Positions 9,701-17,941 of a stretch of DNA of 64,000 nucleotides are shown one piece after another (the stretch's first letter is position 1; the number at the start of each line of letters is the position of its first letter). The notes under the pieces were generated by a model, which searched no databases, had not been told where the DNA came from, and saw only the letters and a program-made list of their open reading frames with translations. The position numbers and the translations under genes were made by a program. Source of the stretch: Polyangiaceae bacterium (GTDB lineage: Bacteria; Myxococcota_A; Polyangia; Polyangiales; Polyangiaceae); contig JABSRN010000080.1 in the NCBI GenBank assembly GCA_013214025.1, positions 1 through 64,000 on the forward strand. Direction: 5' to 3'.

Positions 9701-9858
9701 TCTGTGGCGGTTGTCATGGCTCCGTCAGCGGGATGGAAAACGAAATATCGGTGAACCCCGATATTCTCACATCCGCATCCAATGTCTCTGCAGCCAGCCT
9801 GTTGCCGACGGAAATCCTAGACCGCAACGGTGCCGTTCAGGGCCCCCCGTTTCCGTAG
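6790..9858 (+). CDS. Large lipoprotein with beta-propeller and four cytochrome-c-like Cys-His motifs
   Basis: This 1022-aa product has a signal sequence ending in the lipobox LAALGC. The first third resembles planctomycete-type cytochrome C modules (IQPILQSSC...GCH), with spaced Cys-His motifs: CX8CH near residue 50, CX4CH (CVAGNCH) near 205 and CX4CH (CMQLGCH) near 310. A propeller with DGRIVF/DGRLIF/NGRILV strands follows (about 450-850), and a canonical CGGCH lies near residue 975. The propeller-plus-haem layout parallels the gene at 3387, so the two are probable paralogues or partners. Whether the expanded motifs bind haem is unproven. It is likely an outer-membrane or periplasmic electron-transfer or binding protein. 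Confidence 0.72.
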   Translation: MWHSTVSLPVFGLLLLAALGCTEKEATEPVSFYDRRIQPILQSSCASSPTQSGCHVGFDDRGNAFGNLSVESFEDVSLRRDLLETYGPYGVPALLLKVVPSQPVRLTSWDDSEPLIIDTDIAHAGGSLMDITSSSFTQIQRWIDRGATASNTVPAAADLAATPCVATLGAGEGFDSSVDPSAADFATFRSEVSGVLSSSCVAGNCHGAVANSLYLTCGDTAEQERWNYYAVRDYVSSETHSSEILRRALSQIAGGSFHEGGAIYQTTNDPGYRSIERWAAEKGGPSNVPTDPGFVFFAERVQPVLVKKGCMQLGCHSPSIFHDYRLRGGSGGHFGLPAALKNYDLSLEQISLSSPDPNASRLIRKNLAPRFGGGIRHRGGPLLAGSVLADCDMEAAATGPVNDQDPYCVIAAWIELERQELMSGELPLSAVVYVSRATLPSADTPQDFESFSAGADLVRASAAIDPLDGWITLSDTASLLGPCGLDFATVDLRRPQVSWDGTRIAFAARTAASAPWQIYVSDDTGCSAESAINAAPVDVNGASIPANGELIHNFDPAFAPDGRIVFASTRGNVMNTSGFSYSGPQRSPANPSRLNANLYISESGGIRQLTFLLNQELLPSFMSDGRLIFTTEKRAPKFYQLAGRRINLDGGDYHPLFGQRSTIGYSQLTDVVELSDKNLAAIFSEQGAAHGAGAIAIVNRSLGIDQQSTDPADYTQDPTAIDWPNPDFYQHSISMPDPAASGRLESTNGAYRNPSPLPNGRILVSYAAAETDLSTVTTPFGLVALDPTSGERRSLVAGGPNIVWPVAVYARANHGIFTSRPDEPNGVTRISTADAMQDRAEITFLDLPLLTSLMFQNTRTGRDIASNPQLEIWESLPPAAGVTDYASGGNFVVQDDFGSVYVRRRLLGKPTLSLDGSSRVQVPGGVPLVYSANVRLAGDSAPTRHFLREELQFYPGEMTRQSFPRSMFNGLCGGCHGSVSGMENEISVNPDILTSASNVSAASLLPTEILDRNGAVQGPPFP

Positions 9859-9873
9859 ACGCCGTTTCCGTAG
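9847..9873. repeat. 15-bp tandem duplication across the stop codon
   Basis: CCGTTTCCGTAG occurs at 9847-9858 and again at 9862-9873. The first copy contains the stop codon of the large lipoprotein gene and the second supplies another in-frame TAG. It lies in the short gap between convergent genes. Confidence 0.8.
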
Positions 9874-9913
9874 GCAATAGACGCTGCGGCGCCCTCGGTT
9901 TTGGTGACCGCGG

Positions 9914-10573
9914 CTACTCGACGTTCAGCGCGAGGCTGATGTCTTGGCGTTCGATCAGACAGCGATCGTCCGTGCAGACGGAGAAGTAGAGCTTGCCTCG
10001 GAGGGTGGTCTTGCCCGCAGTTTTCGGCACCACGGGGATGTTCAACTGCGCATTCGCGCCGGATATTTTCATGCCTCGGATGGTTGATTCCGTGAGGCCG
10101 AGCTGGGGGTTAGCCTGGAGTTTGAGCTTGTAGGGGTACTCTTCGTTGCATTTATAGGGCTTTTTCGACGCGAGCACGGCGCGCAGAGAGCTGTTCTTGC
10201 CGACGACGAAGGGGCCGGTGCCTTCGAGCCAGGTTGCGAAGCCGTCGCCCGAACGCTTCGTTCCCTGGATGTTCTTGCCCGCGGCAGGCGCCGTCGCCTT
10301 GTATTTTGGAGACCGATCGTTAGCGGCAGGAGCCGCACTCGCCGCGGCTGCACCGGTGGCGATTTCTGGGCTGTCGTCGGCGCGCGGCGGGTCGGCGCTA
10401 GTTTTGTCGGATTCTGTGGCCGCCGCGGCGGGGACGACCGGGGTCGCACTCGGCAGCGTGCCGGCACTTGTCCCCTGGGATGGGTCTGCCGAAGGTTCTT
10501 TTTGACAAGCAAGGGCCGTCAGAGCGACCAACGATGTGATCAGGAAATGGCGATTGTATAGCGACAGTGACAT
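9914..10573 (-). CDS. Lipoprotein with DsbD-N-like C-terminal domain
   Basis: The start at 10573 gives an N-terminal signal peptide ending in the lipobox LTALAC; the frame could begin 8 codons earlier at 10597. A low-complexity Pro/Ala/Ser linker (about 30-105) follows. The C-terminal domain (about 130-219) ends in a beta-rich segment with a Cys pair, FSVCTDDRCLIERQ. This pattern resembles the immunoglobulin-like N-terminal domain of DsbD-type thiol reductases (typically ..AC.....CLPP..), so a periplasmic thiol-disulfide or structural role is possible. No CXXC thioredoxin site is present. The family is not recognised with certainty. It lies 51 bp downstream of the transaldolase-isomerase fusion, on the same strand. 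Confidence 0.6.
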   Translation of the reverse strand: MSLSLYNRHFLITSLVALTALACQKEPSADPSQGTSAGTLPSATPVVPAAAATESDKTSADPPRADDSPEIATGAAAASAAPAANDRSPKYKATAPAAGKNIQGTKRSGDGFATWLEGTGPFVVGKNSSLRAVLASKKPYKCNEEYPYKLKLQANPQLGLTESTIRGMKISGANAQLNIPVVPKTAGKTTLRGKLYFSVCTDDRCLIERQDISLALNVE

Positions 10574-10624
10574 CAGTTGGCTCTCGGGTATCGGCATAGC
10601 CGTTCTCGCATTGACCGTCGAGAG

Positions 10625-13381
10625 TCAGTTCCGGAGGGTTGCCAGGATTCGGCGGAGGGAGTCGTCCGGGTTAGAGCCCAGCTCCACGCGAATGACTCGA
10701 CGACCTCGACGCTCTAGCGACTTCTGGTCGCCAAGAGCTTGGGCGGCTATCAGCGTTTGAAAATCGAAGGCCGTCTCCGGTATCAGCGTCGGCTCCGCAT
10801 CAGCCGACGCTGTCAGCATGAGGAATACACCCGTGTTGGCCCCCCCCTTGTGAAGTTGGCCAGTGGAGTGCAGGAAGCGGGGCCCGTAGCCTAGCGTTGT
10901 GGGGGCTTGGCTGTGAGTTTGAATGGCTAGCCGCAGATCGCTGAACAACTTATCCCGATCTGCTGTCCGCTCCAAATAGGCCGACAACACGATGTAATCG
11001 CCGGCGGCTGCGGACCGCATCAAGGCGACGAGCTTCGGCGAGTCCGGAGAGACAAAGGCGGAGCGCGGAAGCTTGCCCGCGGCTTCGAATTCTTCGATCA
11101 GGGAAGCGGTGGCCTCCTTCGCTTCTGCGACGTTGGGTTGGTCGAAGGGGTTTAGGTTTAGCAGGTGGCATGCGGTGGCAGTGGCGGTTTCCCAGCGAAA
11201 CATTTCTCCGCCCAGGTCAGCTGCGTGCAGCAGACTGAAGCGGGCGACGGGGTAGCCGGCGGCGATCAGTGACTCGACTCGAGCGTCGTCGCCGGCTCCA
11301 TCTCGGCCGCCCCAGCGTAAATGCACGAAGGATCGGTCCGAGCCGTAGCTAGCGGCATCGAGCAATGGCTCGCCATCGACAACGACGATGCCCTTGCCAT
11401 CCTTGCCACTGCTTTCGGCGACGAGCTGTTCAATCCAAGATCCGAAGGAAGCCAGCTCCGGGCTCGCGATGAGCGTTAATTTGTCCACGCCTCGCTGAGC
11501 GAGAGCACCAAGAAAGGCACCGAGGCGCAGTGCAGGATTTTCGCTTGCGGGGACGGCTTCGCAGCAGGCGAGGCCCATGCGGTTTGCATCCTCCAGCAGT
11601 TCGTCTAGCTGTACGCCGATCAACGCGGCGGGGACTAAGCCGAACAAAGACAAGGCCGAGTAGCGACCGCCGATATCGGGGGAGTTGAGGAAGACGCGCC
11701 GGTAGTTTCGCTCGCCGGCGCGTTGGGCCAACGGAGAGTGGGGATCTGTGATCGCGACGAAGTGAGAGGCGGCCTCCGCGCCGAGCGCTGTCTGAGCCCG
11801 TTCCCAGAAATATGCCTCGAAGGAACTGAGCTCCAGCGTCCGACCGCTCTTGCTGGCAACGATGAACAGTGTGCTGGCCGGATCGGCCCAAACGGCTGCG
11901 TGTTGCACGGCGTCCGGGTCGGTGCTGTCGAGCACCCGCAGCTCGAGATGACCCGGGCTGGTTCCGTACACGGCTGCGAACACTTCTGGCCCCAGACTGG
12001 AACCACCCATGCCGAGAAGTAGTACGCGGCGCAGTCCGTCACGGTAGCAGGACTTGGCGAAGCGCTTGAGTTCCTGGATCTGGTCGACCATCAACCGTGG
12101 TGCTTGCAGCCATCCGAAGCGCTCATGAATTCCCGGTACCGCTTCGGGTCTGGGCGAAAACAGTGTGGCGTCGTGATTCCACAGCCGAGCGGCTACCTCA
12201 TTTGATTCGAGCGCGCTGAGGGCGTCGAGAATTTCCCTGGAGTGGCGTCCAAGGGAAATTTTCTGGCGCTCTTCGAGTTGTTCAAGCAGCGCAGCCCTTC
12301 GTGCCGACAAGGTATGAAGCAGGGCGCGCGTTGAGTCCGAAAATATCACGATCCCATCGCTCAGTAGCTGTTCGCAAATTTTCTTTAGGGGGATGCCGCT
12401 CGTTTCCACCTGGTCCAATACCCGCTGGGACTCGCTTGCATGATTTGCCGCGTCTGTCCGAGCCTGACCGTGATCTTGAAAGGCGCTCCAAGTGGCGGGG
12501 GGCAGCGTATTCACGGTACCCGGCAGCGCCAGCTCGTCCACGTAAAGGGTATCGGGGAGATCGGCGTTTTTCGTGCCAGTGGAGGCCCAGAGCAATCGTT
12601 GAGGGCGCGCTCCCAGCTCGGTCAATTTACGGAATGTTTCGTCGCCGAATACCGCGATGGATTTTTGGTAGGCGACACGGGCATTGGCGATCGCGGTCTT
12701 ACCCACCAGAGTCCGGAGCTTGGCCTCTCCCGCGCGCAGTCGTGGATCTACCTCGCTATCGAGTCGGCTGATGAAGAAGCTTGCGACTGAGGCGATCTCT
12801 CGCAGCTCGTGTCCGCCCTGGGATGCGATTTGCAATCCGGCGATGTAGGCTTCGGTCACAGCCAGGTATTGATCGATGCCGAAGATGAGGGTGGCGTTGA
12901 CGCAGATCCCGGTACCGATCAACTGGCGGATGGCCCGGCAGCCCGAGGGGGTTGCCGGGATCTTGATCATCACATTGTCGCGGTGAATCGCTTGGTGGAG
13001 GCGTTTGCCTTCGCCGACCATCGAGTCCGTGTCATCGGCATGTTCAGGCAAGACTTCGATACTGACATAACCGTCGACTCCGCCGGATGCGTCGTAGATA
13101 GGCCTCAGCAGATCCGCGGCATCGCGCACGTCGGCTGCGATGAGATCGTAGTAAATCTCCTCGATACTCCGGGATTCACTGACGAGCCGGCGGAGCGCAT
13201 CGTCGTAGCCGCTCGAATTACGTATGGAGCGCTCAAATATTGTGGGGTTGCTCGTACAGCCGCGGACTCCGGCGTCGATTAACGTCTGAAACTCGCCGGA
13301 CTGCAACAGTGTACGACTGATGTTGTCGTACCAGATGCTCTGATCGAGTTCGCTCCGCAACTTATGCGTGTTCGATCCCAT
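10625..13381 (-). CDS. Bifunctional transaldolase / glucose-6-phosphate isomerase
   Basis: This fusion joins two sugar-phosphate enzymes in one 918-aa cytoplasmic chain. The N-terminal half (about 1-350) is a transaldolase, with SIWYDNISRTLL, GVRGCTSNPTIF and the Schiff-base lysine region NVMIKIPATPSG. The C-terminal half (about 400-918) is a phosphoglucose isomerase with SIS folds, marked by LLLGMGGSSLGPEVF and IVASKSGRTLE. The start at 13381 sits 6 bases after the stop of the upstream GYF gene; it fits the transaldolase N-terminus better than the longer frame from 13474, which overlaps that gene. Such Tal-Pgi fusions are known in some bacteria. It would link the pentose phosphate pathway to glycolysis or gluconeogenesis. 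Confidence 0.93.
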   Translation of the reverse strand: MGSNTHKLRSELDQSIWYDNISRTLLQSGEFQTLIDAGVRGCTSNPTIFERSIRNSSGYDDALRRLVSESRSIEEIYYDLIAADVRDAADLLRPIYDASGGVDGYVSIEVLPEHADDTDSMVGEGKRLHQAIHRDNVMIKIPATPSGCRAIRQLIGTGICVNATLIFGIDQYLAVTEAYIAGLQIASQGGHELREIASVASFFISRLDSEVDPRLRAGEAKLRTLVGKTAIANARVAYQKSIAVFGDETFRKLTELGARPQRLLWASTGTKNADLPDTLYVDELALPGTVNTLPPATWSAFQDHGQARTDAANHASESQRVLDQVETSGIPLKKICEQLLSDGIVIFSDSTRALLHTLSARRAALLEQLEERQKISLGRHSREILDALSALESNEVAARLWNHDATLFSPRPEAVPGIHERFGWLQAPRLMVDQIQELKRFAKSCYRDGLRRVLLLGMGGSSLGPEVFAAVYGTSPGHLELRVLDSTDPDAVQHAAVWADPASTLFIVASKSGRTLELSSFEAYFWERAQTALGAEAASHFVAITDPHSPLAQRAGERNYRRVFLNSPDIGGRYSALSLFGLVPAALIGVQLDELLEDANRMGLACCEAVPASENPALRLGAFLGALAQRGVDKLTLIASPELASFGSWIEQLVAESSGKDGKGIVVVDGEPLLDAASYGSDRSFVHLRWGGRDGAGDDARVESLIAAGYPVARFSLLHAADLGGEMFRWETATATACHLLNLNPFDQPNVAEAKEATASLIEEFEAAGKLPRSAFVSPDSPKLVALMRSAAAGDYIVLSAYLERTADRDKLFSDLRLAIQTHSQAPTTLGYGPRFLHSTGQLHKGGANTGVFLMLTASADAEPTLIPETAFDFQTLIAAQALGDQKSLERRGRRVIRVELGSNPDDSLRRILATLRN

Positions 13382-13386
13382 GAGGC

Positions 13387-15570
13387 TCAGTGGATGGTGA
13401 TTCGTTTGCGAACGGTCACGCGAGAGCCGCTGAACGCCGGAACTCGCGCTCCACGAAGCGTAGACGCGATGCAACCGCCGGTCGCCGTCCCGGCGAAGGG
13501 GGGGCCGTTCAGTAGGGCACGGGTGACTCGTCCGGAGTTGGCAAATGTCACTGACACATGGGCGACGCCCGAGGGATCTCCTGGTCGTCGACAGGCCGAG
13601 GCTTGCGCTGCCACGCTCCGGAGCTGGGCCCTCGCCACGCTGGCGTCGAAGGGACCCGCCATATCGACCTGCTCCTGAGTCGCGGCAGGTTTCGGCTTGG
13701 GCTTGGGGTCGGACGGAGCGGGGGCGGGACTGGTTACACTCGTCGTTGTGGTAGCGGGAGCGGGTTTCGGAGCCCCCGCAGGAGTGGGCGCGTCCGACGT
13801 CGGCTTCTTCTCAAGCGTCTTTATATGTTCGGCGGGCGCGATGGCCGGTGGAGCCGTTTCCGTGGGAGGGCTGACAGTTTCCATGGGATCCGCTGCGGCG
13901 GGCTCCGTCTCGGTTGGGGTCGGAGCTTCGGGAGTGGGGGAAGGAGAGAGCGGCAGCGTCGGCGCTGCGATGGCAGGTGCCGGCGTGGGCGCTGGCGCGT
14001 CGTGGCCGACTTGGGTCATGCCGAAAGCGACGCCGAGCAATACGACGGCGGCGACGGCAAGCGCCAATCCGGGTCCGGAAGATTTTTTAGGGGCTGGTGG
14101 ACGTTGACTGCTCGTGTTTTCGTCTGCGTCGATACCGGCGTCGAGCAGGGCGTCCAGTCGGATGCTCGGCGGCGGCTCGTCAGCGATCTCCTCGGCGTCG
14201 TCAAACTCTTTGTCCTTGGCTTTGTTGGCCAGACCGCTGATGTCGATGGTCGGAGCCTGATCGAAGTTCACCGCGGTGCCACCGAGGTTCGCAATCTCGG
14301 CGTCACGACTGCCAGAGCGGGGGGGCGGCACCACCGAGGTGAGGGCGCCGAGAGCCGGGGAGCCCGCGCTGACGGGTGGCGGCTCGAAACTAGGGCCGGA
14401 GTCCGGCGAGCCGCTGGAGCTGTCGAGCGGCTCGGCGTCGGAGGTCAGTGAGATCGGTGCGGAATTTGGCTCGCTATCTGCGGGGCGTGTGCTGGTTTTG
14501 GGTCGCGTCAGCGTCGAAGGCTCGATGCTGGCGGGTTCCTGTTCCGACGTCGCTGGGCTGGACTCGGGCGCGCTGGCCGTACGCGCACTCTCGGTCGGGG
14601 GCTCGACGCTGTCCCCGCTAGTTTCGTCGGCGCTGTTCGCGTCTGCCGCCTTGTCCTCGGGCTTCTTCCGGGTCTCCACTCCCAGCAGGCCTGGGGATAG
14701 AGCGACAGCCCTGACAGAGTCTGGTGAACCATTACGAACAGAGGCGGGGTCGTCAATTCTGTCGATCGCGTCGAGCGCATCGAGCACATCGCTCTCGTCC
14801 ATCGTATCCGTCGGATCTACCGGGGGGGTCAGGGGTGACGACGGAGGGGCGGAGTCTTCGGCCTTCGGGGTGACGCGAGGGGTCTTGCCCGAGCGGGGTG
14901 GCTTGGGCCCAGAACGAGCGCTGGTATTGGCGTAGTCGGTCATCAGCGCCGGGGGACGCACGTTGCCGGGCTTTGATTCTGTGATCTCTGCGATCACCGA
15001 ATGGGCGGCGGCCTTGGCAGCGACCATCGCCGGAGCCGGTCGTTTGATGGGAGCGGTGATCTCGCCTTCTTCGTCAGCTACTGGCGCGACCTTCGGGAGC
15101 GGGGCTTGTTTCATGCTGGCGGTCAGATCGGGATCTTCTTTCCACCGGCCCTCGCTGATATCGCGATGGTCGTTCCGGCGCTCGACGGTGTCAGAAACGG
15201 CGCCCGGAGCCGGGATAGAGACCCGTTTGAGCGTTACCTTGGCGATTGAGCTGGGGGGCGCTTCTGGCTCGGGGGAGCCGACGGCCGGAAGGCGGCTCGA
15301 GCGAATAGCGTCCGGGCTGGGGAGCGCGAGTCCGCCCCCGCCTTTTGAGCCGACAGGGGGCAGCACGCCGCCTGCCAGGGCTTTCAGGGCGGGAGTATCG
15401 GCGATGGGGAGCCAGTCGTTCATGCCGTCCCGCCAAACGATTGTCTGATGGGTGATCTCGCCACGACCGAGGGCCGCTTCGATACCCGATCGGGAGAGTT
15501 CGCGGTCGTCCGACTCGGCAAAGCTCACGAGCCAGTAAAGTTCGTCGTCGCTGGTGTTGTTTCCGGACAT
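13387..15570 (-). CDS. GYF_2-domain membrane protein with AgmX/PglI-type C-terminus
   Basis: This 727-aa protein begins with a GYF_2-like domain (YWLVSFAESD...WRDGMNDWLPIADTPALKAL, about 12-65). A very long disordered Pro/Ser/Glu region follows, then one membrane helix (LALAVAAVVLLGVAFGM, about 505) and a second Pro-rich linker. The folded C-terminal domain (about 640-727) has two conserved Cys (ASACRRPG and GGCIASTLRG) and ends in GARVPAF-x10-RITIH. This TonB-C-like end is the one annotated in myxobacterial AgmX/PglI gliding-motility proteins. The layout implies a cytoplasmic GYF module linked across the inner membrane to a periplasmic domain. A shorter paralogue ends the window (62415-64000). 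AGGAACG precedes the start. Confidence 0.75.
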   Translation of the reverse strand: MSGNNTSDDELYWLVSFAESDDRELSRSGIEAALGRGEITHQTIVWRDGMNDWLPIADTPALKALAGGVLPPVGSKGGGGLALPSPDAIRSSRLPAVGSPEPEAPPSSIAKVTLKRVSIPAPGAVSDTVERRNDHRDISEGRWKEDPDLTASMKQAPLPKVAPVADEEGEITAPIKRPAPAMVAAKAAAHSVIAEITESKPGNVRPPALMTDYANTSARSGPKPPRSGKTPRVTPKAEDSAPPSSPLTPPVDPTDTMDESDVLDALDAIDRIDDPASVRNGSPDSVRAVALSPGLLGVETRKKPEDKAADANSADETSGDSVEPPTESARTASAPESSPATSEQEPASIEPSTLTRPKTSTRPADSEPNSAPISLTSDAEPLDSSSGSPDSGPSFEPPPVSAGSPALGALTSVVPPPRSGSRDAEIANLGGTAVNFDQAPTIDISGLANKAKDKEFDDAEEIADEPPPSIRLDALLDAGIDADENTSSQRPPAPKKSSGPGLALAVAAVVLLGVAFGMTQVGHDAPAPTPAPAIAAPTLPLSPSPTPEAPTPTETEPAAADPMETVSPPTETAPPAIAPAEHIKTLEKKPTSDAPTPAGAPKPAPATTTTSVTSPAPAPSDPKPKPKPAATQEQVDMAGPFDASVARAQLRSVAAQASACRRPGDPSGVAHVSVTFANSGRVTRALLNGPPFAGTATGGCIASTLRGARVPAFSGSRVTVRKRITIH

Positions 15571-15881
15571 CCGTCGTTCCTAAGCCATCGCCCCGAGGAG
15601 CACGCTCCCCCTTAAGTAAGAGATCCCGTTCACACTGGAGGGGATCATGCTGGTGTAGCGCGAGATGTGAGGAAAGGGGCGAGGAATAGAAAAATGTAGT
15701 TTACCTGATCATCTGGCCAGGCAAACATTGGGCCCAAGGGAGCGGCGGTTCGGGAGGTCTAAATTGGCGTGTCGTGGTTTTTTTACGTGCCCATCAAACG
15801 CCGACGTACCGCTTCCCGATCGATTCGCCCGGTACGGATCTGTAGGCTGATTGCTTCTTCGGATTCCTCCCAAGTATTCTG
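15571..15881. promoter_or_regulatory. Divergent 311-bp intergenic region
   Basis: The region separates the leftward GYF gene from the rightward Ser/Thr kinase gene and must hold both promoters. I see no convincing -35/-10 pair. Visible features are a T7 run (about 15778-15784) and an inverted repeat CGTACCG/CGGTACG at 15805-15811 and 15830-15836, about 45 bp before the kinase start. No coding signal was found. Confidence 0.3.
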
Positions 15882-17870
15882 ATGGCTGGGGTAGATTGCT
15901 CCGCTGATTCAATGACCGCAGAATTCGACGATTCACAGGCCCCTCGGGTCGTGGGGCGCTACGCGCTCTACGGCAAGTTGGCGGCTGGCGGCATGGCGAC
16001 CGTGCACTTCGGGCGCCTCATTGGGCCAGTTGGGTTTTCGCGCACGGTTGCGATCAAGCGTCTGCATCCACAGTTCTCCAAAGATCCAGAATTCGTTGCG
16101 ATGTTTCTCGATGAAGCGCGGATTGCAGCGAGGATCCAGCATCCCAATGTGGTGGCAACGGTGGACGTCGTGGCTATGGAAGAGGAGCTCTTCCTGGTCA
16201 TGGATTATATCCGCGGGGAGTCCTTCTCCCGGCTGGTTCGGCAGTCCAGAAAACGGAATATCCCAGTAGAGCTCGGCACGCTGGGCAGCATCATGGCTGG
16301 CGCGTTGCATGGATTGCATGCCGCGCACGAAGCCAAAGATGAGCGCGGTGTTCCTCTCGAGGTGGTTCACCGGGATGTCTCGCCCCAAAACATCCTGGTG
16401 GGTGTGGATGGTGTGGCGCGGGTGCTCGATTTTGGCGTCGCGAAAGCCGCGGCTCGTGTCCAGGTGACGCGGGATGGCCAGATGAAAGGCAAACTCAGCT
16501 ATATGTCGCCGGAGCAGCTGGCGGGCAGTGGCGTAGACCGTCGAACGGACTTGTTCGCCGCTGCTATCGTGTTTTGGGAGGCGCTGACCGGGCGGCGACT
16601 GTTCGAAGGTTCGGACGCGCGAGCGGTGTTGGAGATGATCCTGACAGCTCCCATATCCTTGCCGAGCTTATTCGATCCGAAGATCCCGCCGGAGTTGGAC
16701 GCGGTGGTGAAGAAAGGCCTCGAACGAGATCCCAACGTTCGCTATCAGACCGCCCGTGAATTCGCCATCGCGATCGAAAACGTCTTGCCGACAGTGCCGG
16801 CTCGCGCCGTGGGCGATTGGGTCGAGGCGGTTGCCGGCGATGTGCTGTCCAATCGCGAAGCCGCGGTCGCTGAGATCGAGAGCATCTCCAGCGTCAGCGA
16901 AATTTCGCTGAACTCTCGTGATTTGACGTCTTCTGTGAGCGGACGTTTTCCGAAGCCACCGGGCAGTGTGCCCAGTGCTCCGGGAGTGCCCGCGCCACTT
17001 CAGAGCGCACCCGCTACTTCTCCGGCTCTACGCCGGCCGCCTCGAAGTACGGGGACCCTGCCGGGACTGCCTCGGGTGCCCGCGCCTCCGCCGTCCATGG
17101 ACGATGACGGGGATGCCGCCACCATGATCCATGGCGGTCTCGACGACGATGAGGCCGCTACCCAGATTCACGGCGGTTTGTCCGACGCTGGTGACAGCGG
17201 TGACGACGATCTGACAGAGGTGCAAGGGGGCGCCGGAGCCGCCTCGGATGCTCGCCGGCGTCCGGCAGCGGGCATGTACCGTTACGGTGAGCGGCCTGTC
17301 CCCAGTGTGGCTCCTCCTCCCCCGGGCGGTAATGGTGCGCTCAACCGCTGGGTGAATCAGAACCCCAGTACTCGATTTGTGAAGCTCGGGGCCCTGGGCG
17401 CTGGCTTTGGTGCAGCGGTACTGGGCGTATTGCTTTTCGTCACAAGTTCGCCGAGCGACGCTGTGACTCCGGCTGCTGCCACGATCGCCGAGGCACCCGC
17501 GCCCCAAGCCACCGCTGCGCTGAAAAAGCCTGAGGCTCCGACGATTACCGATATCAGTGAGCTGCCGAAGGCGGATGAATCGGAGCCAGTGGCAGCGAAG
17601 AAGGTCGTCACTTCCACCAATTCTCTCCCCAAGGCGGAGCCGAAGGCCAAGGCGAAGCCGGCGACTCCGAAATCTGCCGTTAGCCCGAAGCGGACGACAA
17701 AGAAAAAGTCCACTTGGAAACCGAAGCCTAAGGCGACAGCGGCGACGCCTCCGCCCAAGGCCGAGGTCAAGCCTGTGCCTCCGCCGCCACCCAAAGCCGC
17801 TAGTGATTGCGACAACCCGACCTACATCGATGCCAAGGGTATCCGTCGTATCAAGACGGCTTGTTTGTAG
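15882..17870 (+). CDS. Membrane-anchored Ser/Thr protein kinase (PknB-like)
   Basis: The N-terminal kinase domain (about 27-300) shows the Gly-rich loop LAAGGMATVHFG, the VAIK lysine, the catalytic loop HRDVSPQNILVG, DFGVAKAAA and the activation segment ending SPEQL. HRDVSPQN is the form usual in myxobacterial kinases. A Pro/Asp linker with repeated MIHGGLDDDEAATQIHGG-type segments follows, then a single membrane helix (about 501-521) and a Pro/Ala/Lys tail ending in DCDNPTYIDAKGIRRIKTACL-like sequence, split here as DCDNPTYIDAK and GIRRIKTACL. The kinase therefore faces the cytoplasm with a periplasmic tail. An internal start at residue 11 (15912) is possible. Substrate unknown. Confidence 0.92.
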   Translation: MAGVDCSADSMTAEFDDSQAPRVVGRYALYGKLAAGGMATVHFGRLIGPVGFSRTVAIKRLHPQFSKDPEFVAMFLDEARIAARIQHPNVVATVDVVAMEEELFLVMDYIRGESFSRLVRQSRKRNIPVELGTLGSIMAGALHGLHAAHEAKDERGVPLEVVHRDVSPQNILVGVDGVARVLDFGVAKAAARVQVTRDGQMKGKLSYMSPEQLAGSGVDRRTDLFAAAIVFWEALTGRRLFEGSDARAVLEMILTAPISLPSLFDPKIPPELDAVVKKGLERDPNVRYQTAREFAIAIENVLPTVPARAVGDWVEAVAGDVLSNREAAVAEIESISSVSEISLNSRDLTSSVSGRFPKPPGSVPSAPGVPAPLQSAPATSPALRRPPRSTGTLPGLPRVPAPPPSMDDDGDAATMIHGGLDDDEAATQIHGGLSDAGDSGDDDLTEVQGGAGAASDARRRPAAGMYRYGERPVPSVAPPPPGGNGALNRWVNQNPSTRFVKLGALGAGFGAAVLGVLLFVTSSPSDAVTPAAATIAEAPAPQATAALKKPEAPTITDISELPKADESEPVAAKKVVTSTNSLPKAEPKAKAKPATPKSAVSPKRTTKKKSTWKPKPKATAATPPPKAEVKPVPPPPPKAASDCDNPTYIDAKGIRRIKTACL

Positions 17871-17941
17871 TTGAGCGGAGGGGCTCAGGGCAGCCCTGCA
17901 CATGAGTTCTGCCGAGCAGCCAGTCAGTGGGGTGGTGAACC

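Noticed and set aside
3387-9858. Calling the propeller/haem-motif genes true hydrazine synthase subunits
   Set aside because: Only the middle-domain layout is similar and such domains are common in bacteria without anammox; no hzsB/hzsC-type genes are nearby.
13558-15448. Long plus-strand open frames opposite the GYF-domain gene
   Set aside because: Low-complexity Gly/Arg/Ser translations caused by the Pro/Ser-rich linker of the true minus-strand gene.
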